Below are positions 51,768-61,270 of a DNA stretch of 64,000 bases, in pieces; the stretch's first letter is position 1; each line of letters begins with the position of its first letter. A program made the position numbers and the translations under genes. Source of the stretch: Pseudomonas sp. ML96. Lineage in GTDB: Bacteria > Pseudomonadota > Gammaproteobacteria > Pseudomonadales > Pseudomonadaceae. The DNA lies in contig NZ_JPMY01000013.1 of assembly GCF_000761545.1 (NCBI RefSeq), positions 62,001-126,000 of the forward strand, given 5' to 3'. Under the pieces are notes generated by a model, which searched no databases, was not told where the DNA came from, and worked only from the letters and a program-made list of their open reading frames with translations.

Positions 51768-52190
51768 TCAGACCCGGGCGATGGTCGCCAGCCCGGTGGC
51801 GATCAGCTTCTCCGCGCCATCCTTGACGGCAAACACGTCGGCGCGGCACACCGCCTGGCGCTGGCCGGCCTTGAGCACTTCGCTGCGGCACACCAGGCGC
51901 TCGCCGAGGGCCGGGGCCAGTAGGTTGAGCTTGTACTCGCTGGTGACCACGTCGCCGACCATCGAGGCCGCTGCCCAGGCGCAGCCGCTGTCGACCATGA
52001 AGCCGACTACCGCACCGTGCATGTAGCCGTGGTGCTGGCACAGGTCCGGACGGCTGGCCACCTGCAGGCTGACCTTGCCCGGGGCGAAGTCGAGCAGTTC
52101 GGCGCCCAACAGCTGGGCGAAGGTGGAATGTTGCAGTGCCTGCTCCAGGCGTTCGCGGCTGATGCCGCCGGTGGTCTCGCTAGTGGCCAT
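51768..52190 (-). CDS. PaaI-type hotdog thioesterase
   Basis: A 140-residue hotdog-fold protein. DLCQHHGYMHGAVVGFMVDS carries the family HGG-like catalytic loop (HGAVV), with Asp at VDSG. It should hydrolyse acyl- or aryl-CoA thioesters; the substrate is unknown. The start at 52190 follows AGGAG; a longer start at 52280 is rejected. Confidence 0.88.
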   Translation of the reverse strand: MATSETTGGISRERLEQALQHSTFAQLLGAELLDFAPGKVSLQVASRPDLCQHHGYMHGAVVGFMVDSGCAWAAASMVGDVVTSEYKLNLLAPALGERLVCRSEVLKAGQRQAVCRADVFAVKDGAEKLIATGLATIARV

Positions 52191-52345
52191 GATCCTTGCT
52201 CCTGCGGGTGGGGGAGCTTGCAGTCTTAGCCGGCTTCGGCAGCCGGACCAAATGCATCCACCGGCGTGATGGGCAGGCATCAGCCTTGACTTGGCCGGGT
52301 GGCTTCCCTAGCGTGCCGTTTTCGTTTTTTCAGCAGGACTGCCGC

Positions 52346-53044
52346 ATGAGCGCCGACGACCGCATCAAACTTGAGCCGGGCTGGAAGGAAGCCCTGCGCG
52401 AAGAGTTCGACAAGCCCTACATGACGGCGCTGAGCGAATTCCTGCGCGCCGAGAAGGCCGCCGGCAAGGTGATCTACCCGCCGGGCCCGCTGATCTTCAA
52501 TGCGCTCAACTCCACGCCGCTGGAGCAGGTCAAGGTGGTGATCATCGGCCAGGACCCGTACCACGGCCCCGGCCAGGCTCACGGCCTGTGCTTCTCGGTG
52601 CAGCCGGGCGTGCCGGCGCCGCCCTCGCTGGTGAACATCTTCAAGGAGCTCAAGCGCGACCTGAACATCGACATTCCCGCGCACGGTTACCTGCAGAGCT
52701 GGGCCGAGCAGGGCGTACTGCTGCTCAACACCTCGCTGACCGTGCAGCAGGCCAGCGCCGGCTCGCACGCCGACAAGGGCTGGCAGCCGTTCACCGACAA
52801 GGTGATCGAGGCGGTCAATGCGCGGCCGGGCAACCTGGTGTTCCTGCTCTGGGGTTCGCACGCGCAGAGCAAGCAGAAACTGATCGATACCACCCGCCAT
52901 CTGGTGCTGAAGTCGGCGCATCCGTCACCGCTGTCGGCCTACCGCGGCTTCCTCGGCAACGGCCATTTCAGTCGCACCAACCAGTACCTCAAGCAGTGCG
53001 GTCTCACTCCGATCGACTGGCAACTGCCGGCTCTGCCGGCGTAG
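52346..53044 (+). CDS. ung: Uracil-DNA glycosylase
   Basis: A 232-residue family-1 glycosylase that removes uracil from DNA. The water-activating motif is [18 protein letters not shown], and the Leu-intercalation/His motif is [18 protein letters not shown] before ATG 52346 supports the start. Its last 41 bases overlap the end of the convergent DUF6279 gene. Confidence 0.96.
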   Translation: MSADDRIKLEPGWKEALREEFDKPYMTALSEFLRAEKAAGKVIYPPGPLIFNALNSTPLEQVKVVIIGQDPYHGPGQAHGLCFSVQPGVPAPPSLVNIFKELKRDLNIDIPAHGYLQSWAEQGVLLLNTSLTVQQASAGSHADKGWQPFTDKVIEAVNARPGNLVFLLWGSHAQSKQKLIDTTRHLVLKSAHPSPLSAYRGFLGNGHFSRTNQYLKQCGLTPIDWQLPALPA

Positions 53045-53897
53045 CGCAGCTCAGTCCGGCGATGTCCTCGCGCAGGGCGCCGAGGCTGTCCTGCAGGCGC
53101 TGGTGCTGCGCCGCGTCGGCACTGGCCACCAGCTGGCCAAGTAGCTCGGCCAGACTGCGCTCACCCTCGTTGAAGGATTCGCGGTAGGCCTCGGTCCAGT
53201 AGCTCTGCCGCTCGTTCAGCAGGTGTTCGAGGCGCTGCGGGAAGTCGGCGCTGCGCCGGCCTTCCAGCTCCTGCAATAGCGCGGCCTGCCAACGCTCGCG
53301 GCTGTCCAGCCACAGACGGTTCTGTTCGCCGCGCTGCTCGGCCCAGGTGCGCACCATGGCCTGCTGCTGGCTGCTCAGATCACCGAACCAGGGATCCAGG
53401 CGCTCCTCGGTGCTCTCCGCGCGTTTGGTGATCTGTTCAGCCAGCGGCGGTTCGACGAACTCGCGGCGCAGCTTCTCGTTCTCCTTGGCCATCTGCTCGC
53501 GCAGCTGCTGCACCTGCAGCGGGGTGAGCTGCTGCAGCAGGCCGGCGGCGGTTGGGCCGATCTCGCTGGAGACCTCGCCCAGGGCCTGGCGCAGCTCGGC
53601 GAAGCGGGCCTGGAAGTGCGCCGCATCCAGCCGGCCATCGGCCAGGTCGGCGCGGTCCTGGTCCAGCCAGTGGGTCAGTTGTGGTAGTTGCGTGCTGCAG
53701 TGCCAGGCCAGGTGCTGGTCCAGGCGCGGCTTGAGCCAGGCCTTCTGCTCGGCGTTGAGGTCGAGGTAGCTGTCGATGCGCCAGGTCAGCAGGCGGTCGA
53801 GGTTGCGGTAGGCTAGGTCGAGGCGGCTGCAGGCGCTCAGCAGGGTGATGCCGAGCAGCAGGGCGATCATGGGAAGAGCGGGGACGCGTCGTCGCAT
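53004..53897 (-). CDS. DUF6279 family lipoprotein
   Basis: A 297-residue lipoprotein starting [20 protein letters not shown] with lipobox LSAC. The remainder is almost all helical, Gln/Glu/Arg-rich ([20 protein letters not shown]), and fits DUF6279 in style. Its coding region overlaps the end of ung on the other strand. Function unknown. Confidence 0.82.
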   Translation of the reverse strand: MRRRVPALPMIALLLGITLLSACSRLDLAYRNLDRLLTWRIDSYLDLNAEQKAWLKPRLDQHLAWHCSTQLPQLTHWLDQDRADLADGRLDAAHFQARFAELRQALGEVSSEIGPTAAGLLQQLTPLQVQQLREQMAKENEKLRREFVEPPLAEQITKRAESTEERLDPWFGDLSSQQQAMVRTWAEQRGEQNRLWLDSRERWQAALLQELEGRRSADFPQRLEHLLNERQSYWTEAYRESFNEGERSLAELLGQLVASADAAQHQRLQDSLGALREDIAGLSCATPAEPAVASRSE

Positions 53898-53984
53898 GGC
53901 GTGCCTCGTCGTCGTTAGCTGGCCCGAGCATAGTGCCTGCGGATGGCCGCCGTGTTACCGCGACACATCCGCTTAAACATCGCG

Positions 53985-55064
53985 TCAGTCCAGGCGCTTG
54001 TGGATGCGCGTCACCGCCAGGCCCAGCAATGCCACGCAGAACACTATTAGGATCAATACCTCCAGCCACAGTTCATGCAAACCCGCATTGCGCAGCATGA
54101 TGCCGCGCGCCAGGCGCAGGTAATGGGTCAGCGGCATGAACTCGGCGACCCACTGCGCCGCCTTGGGCATGCCGGCGATGGGGAACATGAAGCCGGACAG
54201 CAGGATCTGCGGCAGGAAGGTGAAGAAGGCCATCTGCATGGCCTGGAACTGGGTCTTGGCCAGGGTCGACAGCCACACGCCGAGGGCCAGGCTGGCGACG
54301 ATGAACAGCAGCGAGGCGCCGTACAGGTCGAGCAGCGAGCCGCGTACCGGCACGCCGAACAGCCAGTGCCCGGCCACCAGGATCACCGTGACCTGAATCA
54401 GGCCGATGCCGATGAAGGGCAGCACCTTGCCGATGGTCAGCTCCCAGGGCGACACCGGCGTGGCGATCAGCAGCTCCAGGTTGCCATGCTCGCGCTCCCG
54501 GACCAGCGCCACGGCGGTGAACAGCACCATGGTCATGGTCAGGATCACCCCGAGCAGGCCAGGCACGGTGTTCAGCGGCGCCAGGCGTTCCGGGTTGTAG
54601 AAGTTCACCACTTCCACGCCCTGCTGGCTCTCCCAGCCAGGCAGCGGGTAGGCGGCCAGCTGGCGCGCCGAGGCCTGGATGCTCTGGTCCGAGCCGTCGA
54701 TCACCAGTTGCAGCGGTGGGCGGTCCTTGCGCTGCAGGCGCGCCTCGAAGTCGCTGGGCACCACCAGCGCGGCGTTGATGCGGCCCTCGCGCAGCAGGCG
54801 GTCGATCTCCCGCGGGTTATCCAGCTGGTACTTGACGTTGATCACCTGGCTGGAGGCGATCTCCGCCACCACCTCGCGCGATTGCGCGGTATTGGCCTGG
54901 TTGAGCACGGCGGCGTCGATGCCGCGCACGTCCATGTTGATGGCGTAGCCGAACAGCACCAGTTCCAGCAGCGGCACGCCGGCGATCATGACGAAGGTCA
55001 GCTTGTCGCGGCGCAGCTGGCGCAGCTCCTTGAGCACGATGGCGCCCATGCGGCGCAGGTTCAT
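53985..55064 (-). CDS. ABC-2 type export permease
   Basis: A 359-residue permease of the YbhR/YbhS type. An N-terminal helix (FVMIAGVPLLELVLFGYAI) is followed by a large extracytoplasmic domain and five or so C-terminal helices. PISPWELTIGK-like coupling segment (ATPVSPWELTIGKVLPFIG) is typical. It overlaps the ATPase gene (ATGA). With the ATPase and HlyD protein it forms a drug or lipid exporter; only one permease is present here. Confidence 0.9.
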   Translation of the reverse strand: MNLRRMGAIVLKELRQLRRDKLTFVMIAGVPLLELVLFGYAINMDVRGIDAAVLNQANTAQSREVVAEIASSQVINVKYQLDNPREIDRLLREGRINAALVVPSDFEARLQRKDRPPLQLVIDGSDQSIQASARQLAAYPLPGWESQQGVEVVNFYNPERLAPLNTVPGLLGVILTMTMVLFTAVALVREREHGNLELLIATPVSPWELTIGKVLPFIGIGLIQVTVILVAGHWLFGVPVRGSLLDLYGASLLFIVASLALGVWLSTLAKTQFQAMQMAFFTFLPQILLSGFMFPIAGMPKAAQWVAEFMPLTHYLRLARGIMLRNAGLHELWLEVLILIVFCVALLGLAVTRIHKRLD

Positions 55065-55999
55065 GGGCGGGCCTCCAGCGGCTTGCGGGTGACGGCGACG
55101 AACACGTCCTCCAGGTTGGCCTCGCCGTCGCGCAGCTGGGCGTCGACGCCGGCCTTGCGCAGCACGGCGGCGATCTCGTCGCGGTTGCCATCGGCTTCAC
55201 ACAGCACGCGCAGGGTGGCGCCGATCTGCGCCGTGGCCAGCACCGCCGGGTGGCCCTGCAGGGCGCGCTGGGCATCGCGTGGCTGGGCGCACTCGACCAG
55301 CAGCGGTTGGCCGGGCAGGGCGTCCATCAGCTCGCGCGGGCTGCCATCGGCGACCAGACGGCCGGCGTCGAGAATGCCTAAGCGCGTGCAGCGCTCGGCC
55401 TCGTCCATGTAGTGGGTGGAGACCAATAGGGTGGTACCTTCCTCGGCCAGCTCGAACAGCGAATCCCAGAACTCGCGGCGCGACTGCGGGTCGACGGCGC
55501 TGGTCGGCTCGTCGAGCAGCAGCAGGTCGGGCTTGTGCAGCACGGCGCCGGCCAGGGCCAGGCGCTGCTTCTGCCCGCCGCTCATTGTGCCGGCCATCTG
55601 CTTGCGACGGTCCGCCAGCCAGTAGCTCTCCAGCAGCTCGTCGATGCGCTCGCGGGTCTCGCGGCGATTGATGCCCTGCACGGCGGCGAGGAATTCCAGG
55701 TTCTCCTGCACTGTGAGGTCCTCGTACAGCGAGAACTTCTGCGTCATGTAGCCGATGCGCCGCTTCAGCTCCTCGGCGTCACGCGGGATCTGGTAACCGA
55801 GCACCTCCACCTCGCCCTCGCTGGGCAGCAGCAGGCCGCAGAGCATGCGGATGGTGGTGGACTTGCCGCAGCCGTTGGGGCCGAGGAAGCCGAATACCTC
55901 GGCGCGCGGCACGCTGAGGTCGAGGTGATCCACTGCGGTGAGCTGGCCGAAGCGCTTGCTCAGGCCGCGGGCGCGGATCACCAGCTCATTGCCGTTCAT
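55061..55999 (-). CDS. ABC export ATPase (YbhF-like, single domain)
   Basis: A 312-residue ATPase. Walker A GPNGCGKST, signature MSGGQKQRLALAGAVLHKP, Walker B LLLLDEPTSAVDP, and a C-terminal 80-residue domain follow. E. coli YbhF has two ATPase cassettes; this has one. It overlaps both neighbours by four bases, so the three genes are coupled. Confidence 0.92.
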   Translation of the reverse strand: MNGNELVIRARGLSKRFGQLTAVDHLDLSVPRAEVFGFLGPNGCGKSTTIRMLCGLLLPSEGEVEVLGYQIPRDAEELKRRIGYMTQKFSLYEDLTVQENLEFLAAVQGINRRETRERIDELLESYWLADRRKQMAGTMSGGQKQRLALAGAVLHKPDLLLLDEPTSAVDPQSRREFWDSLFELAEEGTTLLVSTHYMDEAERCTRLGILDAGRLVADGSPRELMDALPGQPLLVECAQPRDAQRALQGHPAVLATAQIGATLRVLCEADGNRDEIAAVLRKAGVDAQLRDGEANLEDVFVAVTRKPLEARP

Positions 56000-56973
56000 T
56001 GCTGCGGCTCCGCGGCGGCGCGCTCCGCGTGCAAGGGCAGGCCGGCCGGCAGCTTGCGCGCGGCCTCGCCCTGCAGCACCAGTTCGGCGCGATAGACCAG
56101 GCGGCTGGCGTCGTCGCCGGTCAGCGCGTAGTAGGGAGTGAACGCGGCCTCGCTGCGGATGCTGCGCACCTTGGCCTGGAAGGGCTGTTCGATGCCCTGC
56201 ACATGGATGCTCATCACATCGCCGACCTGCACCTGGGCGCGGATGCTGGCCGGGATGAACACGCGGGCATAGGGCTGCTCGCCGACCAGCAGGCTGACCA
56301 GCTCGGCGCCGGCCGGTGGCTGGTCGCCAACCTTGAACGGCAGGGCATCGACCACCCCGGCACGCGGCGCGCGCAGGCTCAGGTGCTCGCGGCCGACTTG
56401 CAGCTGGGCCAAGTTGCCGCGAGCGGCGTCGAGGGCGGCGGCGGCCTGTTCGATCTGCTCCGAGCGGGTGCCGTTGGTCAGCTCACGCAGCTGTGCCTCA
56501 GCGCTGCGGGTGGCGGCGCTGGCCTGGTCACGGGCGGCGCGGGCACGGTCCAGCTCGGCGATGGCCACCTGCTTGCGCTGGTACAGCTCGGCGATACGGG
56601 TGAAGTTGCGTCCGGCGTCGGTCAGCTCGGCGCGGTTGCGCGCCAGGGTGGCGCGGGCCGAGTCGATGGTCTCGCTGCGCGCGCCGTTGCTCAGCTCGGC
56701 CAGGCGCGCTGCGGCCTGGTCCACTTCGCCACGGGCCTGGGCGATGCGTGCGTCCTGGCGGCGCGGGTCAAGCTCCAGCAATGCCTGGCCCTCCGTGACC
56801 TGATCGCCCTCGGCCACTTTCCAGGCGAGGATGGTTTCCGAGGCCTCGGCGGGCAGGCCGACGCGGTCCCATTCCAGGGTGCCCAGCAGCTGTTCGCCGC
56901 CGGAGTCGCAGGCGGCCAGGCTGACCATGAGCAGCCCGGCCAACAATGGACGAGAGAACGACACAGGGTACAT
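55996..56973 (-). CDS. HlyD-type membrane fusion protein
   Basis: A 325-residue protein with signal/lipobox-like start MYPVSFSRPLLAGLLMVSLA then ACDSGG (probable lipid anchor at Cys22). Coiled-coil hairpin about 70-190 (QARGEVDQAAARLAELSNGA; RAARDQASAATRSAEAQLRE), barrel domains at both ends (LRAPRAGVVDALPFKVGDQ). It bridges the exporter to the outer membrane. Confidence 0.9.
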   Translation of the reverse strand: MYPVSFSRPLLAGLLMVSLAACDSGGEQLLGTLEWDRVGLPAEASETILAWKVAEGDQVTEGQALLELDPRRQDARIAQARGEVDQAAARLAELSNGARSETIDSARATLARNRAELTDAGRNFTRIAELYQRKQVAIAELDRARAARDQASAATRSAEAQLRELTNGTRSEQIEQAAAALDAARGNLAQLQVGREHLSLRAPRAGVVDALPFKVGDQPPAGAELVSLLVGEQPYARVFIPASIRAQVQVGDVMSIHVQGIEQPFQAKVRSIRSEAAFTPYYALTGDDASRLVYRAELVLQGEAARKLPAGLPLHAERAAAEPQQ

Positions 56974-56974
56974 C

Positions 56975-57619
56975 TCAGGGCTCCATACCGCCCTTGAGCA
57001 GGGCGAGGGTGTGGGCGATCAGCGCTTCGTTGCCGATCTGCGGGTTGGCGAACACGCCGCGCCAGATCGGTGCGGCAGCGTAGGGGAGGAGGGTGACGCC
57101 GATCAGCGAGACCACCAGCAGGCGCGGGTCGAGCTCGGGGTTCAGCGCGCCGCGGGCCTGGGCCGCGGCGAACTTCTGCGCCAGCAGCAGCGGTACCAGC
57201 GGGGCGACGCGGTCCATCAGGCGCTCGCGCAGTACGCCGCCTTCGCAGAGGATTTCGCGCACCCACAACTGCGAGATCCACGGGTGGGCGGCGACGTTGT
57301 GGCTCATGTGGCGGACAAACGCGGCGACCAGTTCCTGCGGGTCGTCACCGGCCTGGCGCAGCTCCTCGGCGGCGCCCATCACCAGCGGCAGGAAGCGCTC
57401 CTCGACCATGGCGTCGACCAGGCCTTCCTTGCCGCCGAAGTAGTAGTTGAGCAGCGCCGGGGTGACCCCGGTGCGCTCGGCGATGGCGCGCAGGCTGGTG
57501 GCCTGGATGCCCTGGCTGGAGAACAGGTCGGTAGCCGTGTTCAGCAGCAGCTCGCGCTGCGCCGTGGCATCGGCGGTGGGGCGCCCGGGAGCGCGCGGAG
57601 TCTTGGGTGGTTTGTTCAT
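56975..57619 (-). CDS. TetR/AcrR regulator of ABC export operon
   Basis: A 214-residue regulator with helix-turn-helix at about residues 25-65 (TDLFSSQGIQATSLRAIAER; ALLNYYFGGKEGL). It is one base from the HlyD gene and probably controls the operon, as CecR does for ybhGFSR in E. coli. A palindrome 8 bases upstream of its start is a likely operator. Confidence 0.9.
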   Translation of the reverse strand: MNKPPKTPRAPGRPTADATAQRELLLNTATDLFSSQGIQATSLRAIAERTGVTPALLNYYFGGKEGLVDAMVEERFLPLVMGAAEELRQAGDDPQELVAAFVRHMSHNVAAHPWISQLWVREILCEGGVLRERLMDRVAPLVPLLLAQKFAAAQARGALNPELDPRLLVVSLIGVTLLPYAAAPIWRGVFANPQIGNEALIAHTLALLKGGMEP

Positions 57620-57626
57620 GTTGAAA

Positions 57627-57644
57627 TAATTAAACAGTTAATTA
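57627..57644. promoter_or_regulatory. Palindromic operator upstream of TetR gene
   Basis: TAATTAA-ACAG-TTAATTA (57627-57644) is a perfect palindrome in the gap between the TetR gene and the FUSC gene. It probably binds the TetR protein; whether it also affects the FUSC operon is unknown. Confidence 0.6.
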
Positions 57645-57753
57645 ATTAGTGGCAAGCGCCGCTCGTCCATTAGCTGTTACAGGGGATTAGTGCGGCTGCG
57701 CTGGCGATTGGTTTGGATGATTTCGCCGCCCCGGTCGTGGCCAACTACCCTCA

Positions 57754-59775
57754 ATGCGAGTGTGTCGTCAGGTAGTAGCCTCAGTGCGCGATTTCCTTTC
57801 CGCCATCTTCGCCCCCAGCCCGCTGGCCTTGCAGTTCGCCTGCAAGACCCTGCTCAGCGGCGCGCTGGCGCTGTGGTGTGCCTTCCGTTTCGGCCTCGAC
57901 CAGCCGCAGTGGGCGCTGATGACCGCCTTCATCGTCGCCCAGCCGCTGGCCGGCATGGTGGTGCAGAAGGGCCTGGCGCGGCTGCTGGGCACGGTGATCG
58001 GCACCGTGCTGTCGGTGGTGTTCATGGGCCTGTTCGCCCAGGCGCCCTGGTTGTTCCTGCTGGTGATGGCGCTGTGGCTGGGGCTGTGCACCATGGCCTC
58101 GACCCTGCTGCGCAGCGCCTGGGCCTACGCCTTCGTGCTCTCCGGCTACACCGTGGCGATCATCTGCCTGCCGATATTCGGCAAGCCGCTGACGGTGTTC
58201 GACGAGGCGGTGGCGCGCTGCACCGAAATCTGTCTCGGCATTCTCTGTTCCATGGTGGTCAGCGCGGTGCTCTGGCCACAGCGCGTCGAGCAGCAGTTGG
58301 TGGGCCAGGCACGGGCGGCCTGGCTCGGCGGCGTGCAGGTGGCCGCCGCCGCGCTGCAGCGCCAGGGCGCCGGGCCGCGTGGCCTGCTGGAGACCCTGGG
58401 CCGTATCGTCGCGGTGGATGCCCAGCGTGAGCACGCCTGGTTCGAGGGCGTGCGCGGCCGCCAGCGCGCCCGTGGCCTGCGCGCCCTGACCCGCGAGCTG
58501 CTCAGTCTGCTGCGCCTGGCGCGTGGCGTGGCGCGGCAGTGGCGCCAGCTCGACGATACCGACGCACACGCCCTGGCGCCGTGGATGGCTGAGTTGCAGG
58601 CGCGCCTGCTTGACCCCGAGCGCGGGCCGGATGCCGAGCTGATGGCGCGCCTGCGCGAGCAGTCCCAGGCCGAAGAACATCCAACAGTGCGGCGTTACTG
58701 CCTGGGACGCATGGCCTTACTGATGCGTCAGCTCGGCCGCGCCCATGAGGCGCTGCTGGCGGTGGAGCGCGGCGAGGCGCCGGTGGATGCGCCGCCGCCA
58801 TTGTCCTGGCATCGCGACGTGCAGACTGCTGCCGTCTATGGCCTGCGCAGCTGTCTGACCCTGCTGGCGCTGTCGGCTTTCTGGCTGGCCACCGCCTGGC
58901 CGGCGGCGAGCGGCGCCATGCTGCTGGCCTCGGTGGTATGCAGCCTGTTCGCCAGCCGCGAGAACGCCGACCTGATCGGCATGGCCTTCCTGCGCGGCAT
59001 TCTCTATGCGCTGCCGGTGGCCTTCTTCGTCGGCCAGGTGTTGCTACCGCAGTGGAACGGTTTCCCGCTGCTCTGCCTGGCGCTGGGCGTGCCGTTGTTC
59101 TTCGGCCTGCTGGCCATGTCGCGGCCGACGCTGGCCGGCGCCGCCACCTCCTTCTGTCTGCACTTCATCGTGCTCTGCGCGCCGCGCAACGACATGGTCT
59201 ACGACGTCGCCTTCTTCCTCAATTCGGCGCTGGCCATGCTGCTCGGTGTCGGTTGCGCGGTGCTGGCGCTGCGCCTGCTGGTGCTGCGCAATCCACTGTG
59301 GCATGGGCGGCGACTGCTGCGTGCAACGCTCGACGACCTGGCGCGGCTGTGCACGCGCTCGCTCGGCGGCGCGGAGAACTGGTTCGGCGGGCGCATGGCC
59401 GATCGCCTGCTGCAGCTGGCGCGCTTCTACCCGCAGCTGCCCGATGGCGGGCGCAGCCGCTGGGACGACGGCGTCGACAGCCTCGACCTGGGCGATGAAC
59501 TGCTGCACCTGCGCGCCTGCCTGGCGGCGGCGCCGAATGCTCCGCGCGAGGCCGAGCAGCGCTTCTTCGCCGGCCTGCAGCAGGTGCTGCGCGACGGGCC
59601 GCAGGCGAGCCGTGGCGAGGCGCTTGATCCCTTCATTCAGGCGCTGACGCGGGCCTTGCACGACCGGCCGCCGGCCATCGAACTGCAGCTGGCCGAGGCG
59701 GCCTTGCTGCAACTGCGCAATAGCTGGCGACGCTGGTGCGCCGAACAAACGGGAGGGGCTCATGGATTTGCGTGA
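57754..59775 (+). CDS. FUSC family efflux transporter (AaeB-like)
   Basis: A 673-residue inner-membrane protein. Two blocks of about five helices (residues about 30-175 and 365-520) are each followed by a cytoplasmic domain, as in FUSC/AaeB carriers of aromatic acids. ATG 57754 is used, but GTG 57784 (VRDFLSAIFAPS) is an equally possible start. It overlaps the DUF1656 start by 14 bases. Confidence 0.88.
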   Translation: MRVCRQVVASVRDFLSAIFAPSPLALQFACKTLLSGALALWCAFRFGLDQPQWALMTAFIVAQPLAGMVVQKGLARLLGTVIGTVLSVVFMGLFAQAPWLFLLVMALWLGLCTMASTLLRSAWAYAFVLSGYTVAIICLPIFGKPLTVFDEAVARCTEICLGILCSMVVSAVLWPQRVEQQLVGQARAAWLGGVQVAAAALQRQGAGPRGLLETLGRIVAVDAQREHAWFEGVRGRQRARGLRALTRELLSLLRLARGVARQWRQLDDTDAHALAPWMAELQARLLDPERGPDAELMARLREQSQAEEHPTVRRYCLGRMALLMRQLGRAHEALLAVERGEAPVDAPPPLSWHRDVQTAAVYGLRSCLTLLALSAFWLATAWPAASGAMLLASVVCSLFASRENADLIGMAFLRGILYALPVAFFVGQVLLPQWNGFPLLCLALGVPLFFGLLAMSRPTLAGAATSFCLHFIVLCAPRNDMVYDVAFFLNSALAMLLGVGCAVLALRLLVLRNPLWHGRRLLRATLDDLARLCTRSLGGAENWFGGRMADRLLQLARFYPQLPDGGRSRWDDGVDSLDLGDELLHLRACLAAAPNAPREAEQRFFAGLQQVLRDGPQASRGEALDPFIQALTRALHDRPPAIELQLAEAALLQLRNSWRRWCAEQTGGAHGFA

Positions 59776-59968
59776 GTGGGCGTGGGGCGGCGTGCTGCTC
59801 AGCCCGATGCTGCTGTATGCGCTGCTTGCGTTGTTGCTGACCGGCGTGTTGCGCCTGGGCCTGCAGCGCGCTGGGTTGGCGCGCTGGATCTGGCACGAGG
59901 CGCTGTTCGACTGCGCCCTGTATGTCTGTGTGCTGGCGGGCCTGGTGGCCCTGCTGGCAACCTGGTGA
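59762..59968 (+). CDS. DUF1656 membrane protein
   Basis: A 68-residue protein with two helices (WGGVLLSPMLLYALLALLLT and ALYVCVLAGLVALLATW), typical of the DUF1656 subunit (AaeX type). It overlaps the FUSC gene and is 10 bases before the HlyD gene. The three form one efflux operon. Confidence 0.88.
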   Translation: MDLREWAWGGVLLSPMLLYALLALLLTGVLRLGLQRAGLARWIWHEALFDCALYVCVLAGLVALLATW

Positions 59969-59978
59969 GGAGTAGCTG

Positions 59979-60839
59979 ATGAGTGCACTTCCGCGCGTAG
60001 CGGTGACCCTGCTGATGGTACTGGTGGCCGTGCTGGCCGGCTGTTGGCTGTGGGGCTTCTACATGAACGCGCCCTGGACCCGTGATGCGCGGGTGCGCGC
60101 CGACGTGGTCACCATCGCCCCGGACGTGTCCGGCTGGGTGCTCGAGCTCAAGGTGCAGGACAACCAGCAGGTCAAAGCCGGCGACCTGCTGATGAGCATC
60201 GACCGCGAGCGCTACCAGGCCAATCTCGACAAGGCCAAGGCCCTGGCCCAGACCCGCCGCCAGCAGCTCAACCTGCGCCAGCACGAGGCTTCGCGCCGCG
60301 CTCATCTGGGGCCGCAGGCGATCAGCGCCGAGCTGCGCGAGAACGCCCAGATCAACGCCGAGATCGCCCGCGCCGAGCTGCAGCAGGCCGAGGCCGAGGT
60401 GACCCTGGCCGAACTCAACTTGAAACGCAGCGAGGTGCGCGCGCCACGCTCCGGCCAGGTCACCAACCTGCACCTGGCCCAGGGCAACTACGTGCAGGCC
60501 GGCCAGGCGGTGATGGCCCTGGTGGCCGATGACTCCTTCTACGTGCAGGCCTATTTCGAGGAGACCAAGCTGCCGGGCATCCACGTCGGTGCGCCGGCCG
60601 AGGTGGTGCTGATGAGCGGCGGCCTGGTGCTGCAGGGCAAGGTGCAGAGCATCAGCCGCGGCATCACCGACCGCAACGCGGTGGCCGATGCGCAGCTACT
60701 GGCCAACGTCGAGCCGACCTTCAACTGGGTGCGCCTGGCCCAGCGCATTCCGGTGCGCATCGAACTGGAGGATCTGCCCAAGGACCTGGCGCTGAGCGCG
60801 GGGATGACGGCGAGCGTCAGGGTGATGGGGGAGAAGTAG
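59979..60839 (+). CDS. HlyD-type periplasmic adaptor (AaeA-like)
   Basis: A 286-residue adaptor with one N-terminal helix (AVTLLMVLVAVLAGCWLWGF), a biotinyl-lipoyl half (VLELKVQDNQQVKAGDLLMS), coiled coil and second half (APRSGQVTNLHLAQGNYV). GAGGAG precedes ATG 59979. It partners the FUSC protein in export. Confidence 0.9.
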   Translation: MSALPRVAVTLLMVLVAVLAGCWLWGFYMNAPWTRDARVRADVVTIAPDVSGWVLELKVQDNQQVKAGDLLMSIDRERYQANLDKAKALAQTRRQQLNLRQHEASRRAHLGPQAISAELRENAQINAEIARAELQQAEAEVTLAELNLKRSEVRAPRSGQVTNLHLAQGNYVQAGQAVMALVADDSFYVQAYFEETKLPGIHVGAPAEVVLMSGGLVLQGKVQSISRGITDRNAVADAQLLANVEPTFNWVRLAQRIPVRIELEDLPKDLALSAGMTASVRVMGEK

Positions 60840-61221
60840 AGGTATCGGTTGCGTGCGTGGGCTCTGGCTGCTTTCTGCGATGAATCAGGCAGGCGGCGAA
60901 GTAGGCCAAAAATAGGCCGAAAGCCACTTGAATAGCTTGTTTGAGATAGCCCAGTTGGGTCAGTTGGCGGTACTCGGCGCTTCGAGTCAGCTCCTGCAGT
61001 TCCTGCAGGGTTATGTCATCTAACGAGGGTATTTGACGCTGCTCTTGATGCTTTTCGAGGATTTGCGTCCAGCGCTCAAACAGCATGCTTTTGTAGAGCT
61101 CATTGACTGCTGCCGATGAGCAAGAATTGACGAAATACACTGCGACGAGAATCGCGGTAGTTGCCAGCTTACGAATACTCGGTTTCCAGAATTCCATTTC
61201 CAGCGATCTCTGCAGTTCCAT
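60817..61221 (-). CDS. Small two-helix membrane protein, unknown
   Basis: A 134-residue protein (or 126 from ATG 61197) with helices near ATTAILVAVYFVNSC and AIQVAFGLFLAYFAACLI flanking a charged helical region (HQEQRQIPSLDDITLQELQE). Its end overlaps the adaptor gene end by 23 bases. Neither start has a strong ribosome-binding site. It follows the phaJ1 terminator, so it may need its own promoter. Confidence 0.6.
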   Translation of the reverse strand: MELQRSLEMEFWKPSIRKLATTAILVAVYFVNSCSSAAVNELYKSMLFERWTQILEKHQEQRQIPSLDDITLQELQELTRSAEYRQLTQLGYLKQAIQVAFGLFLAYFAACLIHRRKQPEPTHATDTSTSPPSP

Positions 61222-61227
61222 ATACGA

Positions 61228-61260
61228 AAAAGCCAGCCGAGTTGGGCCCGGCTGGCTTTT
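61228..61260 (-). terminator. phaJ1 terminator
   Basis: AAAAGCCAGCC (61228-61238) pairs with GGCTGGCTTTT (61250-61260). Read leftward it ends in a T-run 11 bases after the phaJ1 stop. Confidence 0.85.
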
Positions 61261-61270
61261 GGGGTGAGCT

